From Caulobacterales bacterium (GTDB lineage Bacteria; Pseudomonadota; Alphaproteobacteria; Caulobacterales; Parvularculaceae), in NCBI GenBank assembly GCA_020638525.1, contig JACKIL010000002.1:310001-374000 (forward strand): a stretch of DNA of 64,000 nt, written 5' to 3'. The position numbers were made by a program, and so were the translations under genes. Positions 62,270 through 64,000 of this stretch are shown one piece after another. The notes below the pieces were generated by a model, which did not search any database, was not told the DNA's origin, and saw only the letters and a program-made list of their open reading frames with translations. The stretch's first letter is position 1. Each line of letters opens with the position of its first letter.

Positions 62270-63454
62270 CTAGTTATCGAGGAATGCGAGCGGGTCGACG
62301 GATTTCAGATTCTGCCGGATCTCGAAGTGAAGCTGGGGCTCGCTCGCCGCGCCGGTCTTGCCGACTTTCGCGATCACCTGACCCTTATTCACCTTCTGGC
62401 CTTTTTGCACGAGCATCACATCGTTATGCGCGTAGGCGGTGACGTAACCGTCTGCGTGCTTGACGAGAAGCAGATTGCCGTAGCCATCAAGTTCCGAGCC
62501 GCGATAGACGACTTCGCCATCTGCGGCTGCGTGAACGGGCGTTCCCACGGGCGCTGCGATGTTGATGCCGTCATTGCGTTTGCCCATCACGCCCGCGCCA
62601 AACTTGCCGATGATCGCGCCTTTGACAGGCCAATCGAACAAGCGCGAGGGATCGTCATTCGTCGCTGCGGGCGGCGTGTAGGAAACCGTGCGCGCAAGAT
62701 TTTCAACGTCGCGCGGATCGGGCGCCGCTTCCGGGTTCGCTGTCGCAGTCGATGCGACGCCCGGCACGGTCAGCGCCTGGCCGACTTTGAGTTCATAAGG
62801 CGCGCGCAGATTGTTCGCCGATGCGAGCGTGTGAACCGGAACGCCGGTCGAGCGCGAGATTGACGACAGCGTGTCGCCGCGATGAACAATATGCGTGCGC
62901 ACATTGCGCGGGCGCACTTCCGTCATCACCGGCTGGCGCGCCGTCACATTGTTCGCGATCTTCTGTTCAGGGTCCGGAATCCGCAGCGTCTGGCCGACTT
63001 CGAGCGAATAAGGCGCGCGCAGTCTGTTCTCGGCGATGATCGCGTTCGGGCTCGCGCCCGTGCGCCGCGAGATCGCATAAACCGTATCGCCCGGCTTGAC
63101 CGTCACGGTGCGATCGCTGGAAGCGCGCGCACTGCTTTGCGCAGGCGTATCGTTCGAAAGCGAGATGTAGGTGGGCGCCGCCGGGATCTCCATCTTGCTG
63201 ATCTCAGCGCTCGTCACTGGCGTCAGCGCGGCGGGCTTCGTCGTCGCGCGCGGCGCCTGCCCTTGCGAGGCGTAAACCTGAGAAGCGCTCGGCCGCGCGG
63301 TGTTGTTCACCCGCGCATAATCTTGCGGCGAGTTGTAGACGCGCCCCGTTGAGGCCGGGTCCGTGCCGTAAACGATCGGCGCCTTCGAGTGAGAACCGCA
63401 CGCTCCCAACGCGATGGCCGACGCTGCAATCAACAAAACTGTTCCGCGCTTCAT
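62270..63454 (-). CDS. nlpD: NlpD-like LysM/LytM lipoprotein (degenerate M23 domain)
   Basis: The 394-residue product starts at ATG 63454, giving a lipoprotein signal with lipobox LGAC. A reading from GTG 63508 is possible but adds an unlikely leader. Two LysM domains (TVKPGDTVYAISRRTGAS and IVHRGDTLSSISRSTGVP) bind peptidoglycan. The C-terminal LytM domain resembles E. coli NlpD (DGYGNLLLVKH, AYAHNDVMLV). The zinc ligands are mostly lost: NDGIN replaces HxGxD and PQLHFE replaces PHLHFE. It should therefore activate amidases rather than cut peptidoglycan. Gene order surE-nlpD is classical. Confidence 0.92.
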   Translation of the reverse strand: MKRGTVLLIAASAIALGACGSHSKAPIVYGTDPASTGRVYNSPQDYARVNNTARPSASQVYASQGQAPRATTKPAALTPVTSAEISKMEIPAAPTYISLSNDTPAQSSARASSDRTVTVKPGDTVYAISRRTGASPNAIIAENRLRAPYSLEVGQTLRIPDPEQKIANNVTARQPVMTEVRPRNVRTHIVHRGDTLSSISRSTGVPVHTLASANNLRAPYELKVGQALTVPGVASTATANPEAAPDPRDVENLARTVSYTPPAATNDDPSRLFDWPVKGAIIGKFGAGVMGKRNDGINIAAPVGTPVHAAADGEVVYRGSELDGYGNLLLVKHADGYVTAYAHNDVMLVQKGQKVNKGQVIAKVGKTGAASEPQLHFEIRQNLKSVDPLAFLDN

Positions 63455-63489
63455 ACCCTGCTCCGCCCCGACGAGCGCCGCCCCCGGCG

Positions 63490-63504
63490 TTAATGATTCT
63501 TTAA
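63490..63504 (-). promoter_or_regulatory. CtrA box upstream of nlpD (proximal)
   Basis: TTAA-TGATTCT-TTAA is an exact match to the CtrA consensus TTAA-N7-TTAA. It is about 43 bases upstream of the nlpD ATG at 63454, and it overlaps the alternative GTG reading, which argues against that start. Confidence 0.75.
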
Positions 63505-63523
63505 TCACAACACCGAGTTCGGG

Positions 63524-63538
63524 TTAACAAGTCGTTAA
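63524..63538 (-). promoter_or_regulatory. CtrA box upstream of nlpD (distal)
   Basis: TTAA-CAAGTCG-TTAA is a second exact CtrA-type match and is followed by C, the preferred next base. The two boxes are 34 bases apart between surE and nlpD, about 78 bases upstream of the ATG. Confidence 0.75.
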
Positions 63539-63576
63539 CAGTGCAAGGATCGTGAAAGCCTTCGGCGAAAATATTC

Positions 63577-64000
63577 TCAGGCTTTTTCGACCGGTCCGTT
63601 GAGCGCTGCGGAAAGCGTCTTGTGAGAGTCGGCGTGAGTCAGCGCGAGATGCAAGGGCGTGACGGAAATGCGCCCGTCATAAATGGCGCGAAGGTCGGTT
63701 CCCTTCGGCGGATCGGAGAGCTTTCCGGAAAAGCCGAACCAGTAATAGGTCCCGCCGCGCAGGTCCTGGCGCTCATCGGTGAAGAGCTGGAAGGCGTCTC
63801 GATGGCCCTGCGTCGTCACTTCGATGTCGCCGACCTCGGCCGGGTCGCGGTCCGGGAAGTTAACGTTGATGACGACGTCGGATGGCCAGCCGGATTTCAG
63901 GAGCCGGCGCACGACCTTCGCGCCGAACGCTTCCGGCGTCGCCCATCGCGCGGCGTCGCGCGAGAGCCTTGAGAGCGAAAGCGCAATCGACGGAATGCCG
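63577..64000 (-). CDS. surE: 5'/3'-nucleotidase SurE, 5' end beyond the window
   Basis: The visible 141 residues are the C-terminal part of SurE. They include GIPSIALSLSR (with the edge at the first residues), the NVNFPDRDPAEVGDIEVTTQG block and GGTYYWFGF, followed by GTDLRAIYDGRISVTPLHLALTH. The last motif is a strong family hallmark. SurE dephosphorylates nucleoside monophosphates and is linked with stress survival; in many proteobacteria it lies in a serS-surE-pcm-nlpD cluster, as the downstream nlpD agrees. The catalytic N-terminal DD motif is beyond the window edge. Confidence 0.93.
   Translation of the reverse strand, partial: GIPSIALSLSRLSRDAARWATPEAFGAKVVRRLLKSGWPSDVVINVNFPDRDPAEVGDIEVTTQGHRDAFQLFTDERQDLRGGTYYWFGFSGKLSDPPKGTDLRAIYDGRISVTPLHLALTHADSHKTLSAALNGPVEKA

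Noticed and set aside
1..64000. CRISPR arrays, integrases, transposases or prophage genes
   Set aside because: I found no regularly spaced direct repeats and no recognisable mobile-element proteins; the tRNA-Met has no adjoining integrase.

Overview
The window is high-GC, densely coding DNA from an alphaproteobacterium. The clearest markers are sciP (inhibitor of the cell-cycle regulator CtrA), mipZ (division-site ATPase), CtrA-type boxes (two exact TTAA-N7-TTAA sites upstream of an nlpD homologue and a 7-of-8 match upstream of sciP), and a class I polyhydroxyalkanoate synthase. A TonB-dependent receptor and TPR-sulfotransferases fit a Caulobacterales, Parvularculales or Hyphomicrobiales-like bacterium; I cannot name the genus. 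It looks like chromosome. I see no transposase, phage gene, CRISPR array or rRNA; there is one tRNA gene.

Layout. 1-5.8 kb: parC (cut by the left edge), recO, a methyltransferase, era and phaC. 6.0-10.4 kb: an ATPase, FtsX-type permease and membrane fusion protein exporter. 10.4-17.2 kb: a tightly overlapped minus-strand operon of P-type cation ATPase, archaeal-type AMP/thymidine phosphorylase, PRPP synthetase-like protein and beta-CASP nuclease, preceded by a 9-of-10 FNR/FixK box. 17.5-22.8 kb: a PYROXD2-like oxidoreductase, an M16 peptidase and a Rieske oxygenase. 23.0-41.9 kb: a large catabolic region. It has a beta-keto acid cleavage enzyme, amine acetyltransferase, exported CehA/McbA-type hydrolase and NhaC antiporter on one side. 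A LysR regulator, class III aminotransferase, acetylpolyamine amidohydrolase and S9 peptidase diverge from them. A beta-aminopeptidase-type P1 peptidase, an amidohydrolase, an M20 peptidase, an APC transporter and a TonB receptor follow. 42.1-48.2 kb: two TPR-sulfotransferases flanking a 56-residue membrane protein, tRNA-Met(CAU), a Cys-cluster protein and mnmA. 48.4-54.7 kb: sciP, an FlhF-like GTPase, a J-domain membrane protein, mipZ, an orphan pilus-type chaperone, a SPOR lipoprotein, panC and an EF-hand protein. 54.8-64 kb: a sterol-desaturase-like protein, an alpha/beta hydrolase, ndk, an ABC-F ATPase, a chorismate-mutase-like protein, two hotdog proteins, a Na+/Ca2+ exchanger, nlpD and surE (cut by the right edge).

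Two parts look like more than routine gene content. The 10.4-17.2 kb operon appears to be an oxygen-responsive nucleotide or RNA recycling module. It resembles part of the archaeal AMP pathway, but no Rubisco or ribose-1,5-bisphosphate isomerase is visible. The 24-42 kb region assembles exported peptidases, an amine-modifying pair, a transaminase and a beta-keto acid cleavage enzyme around one LysR gene, which suggests degradation of beta-amino-acid-containing peptides or of acylated amines. The two substrate hypotheses cannot be separated from sequence alone. The sciP and nlpD regulatory sites place parts of the right half under cell-cycle control.
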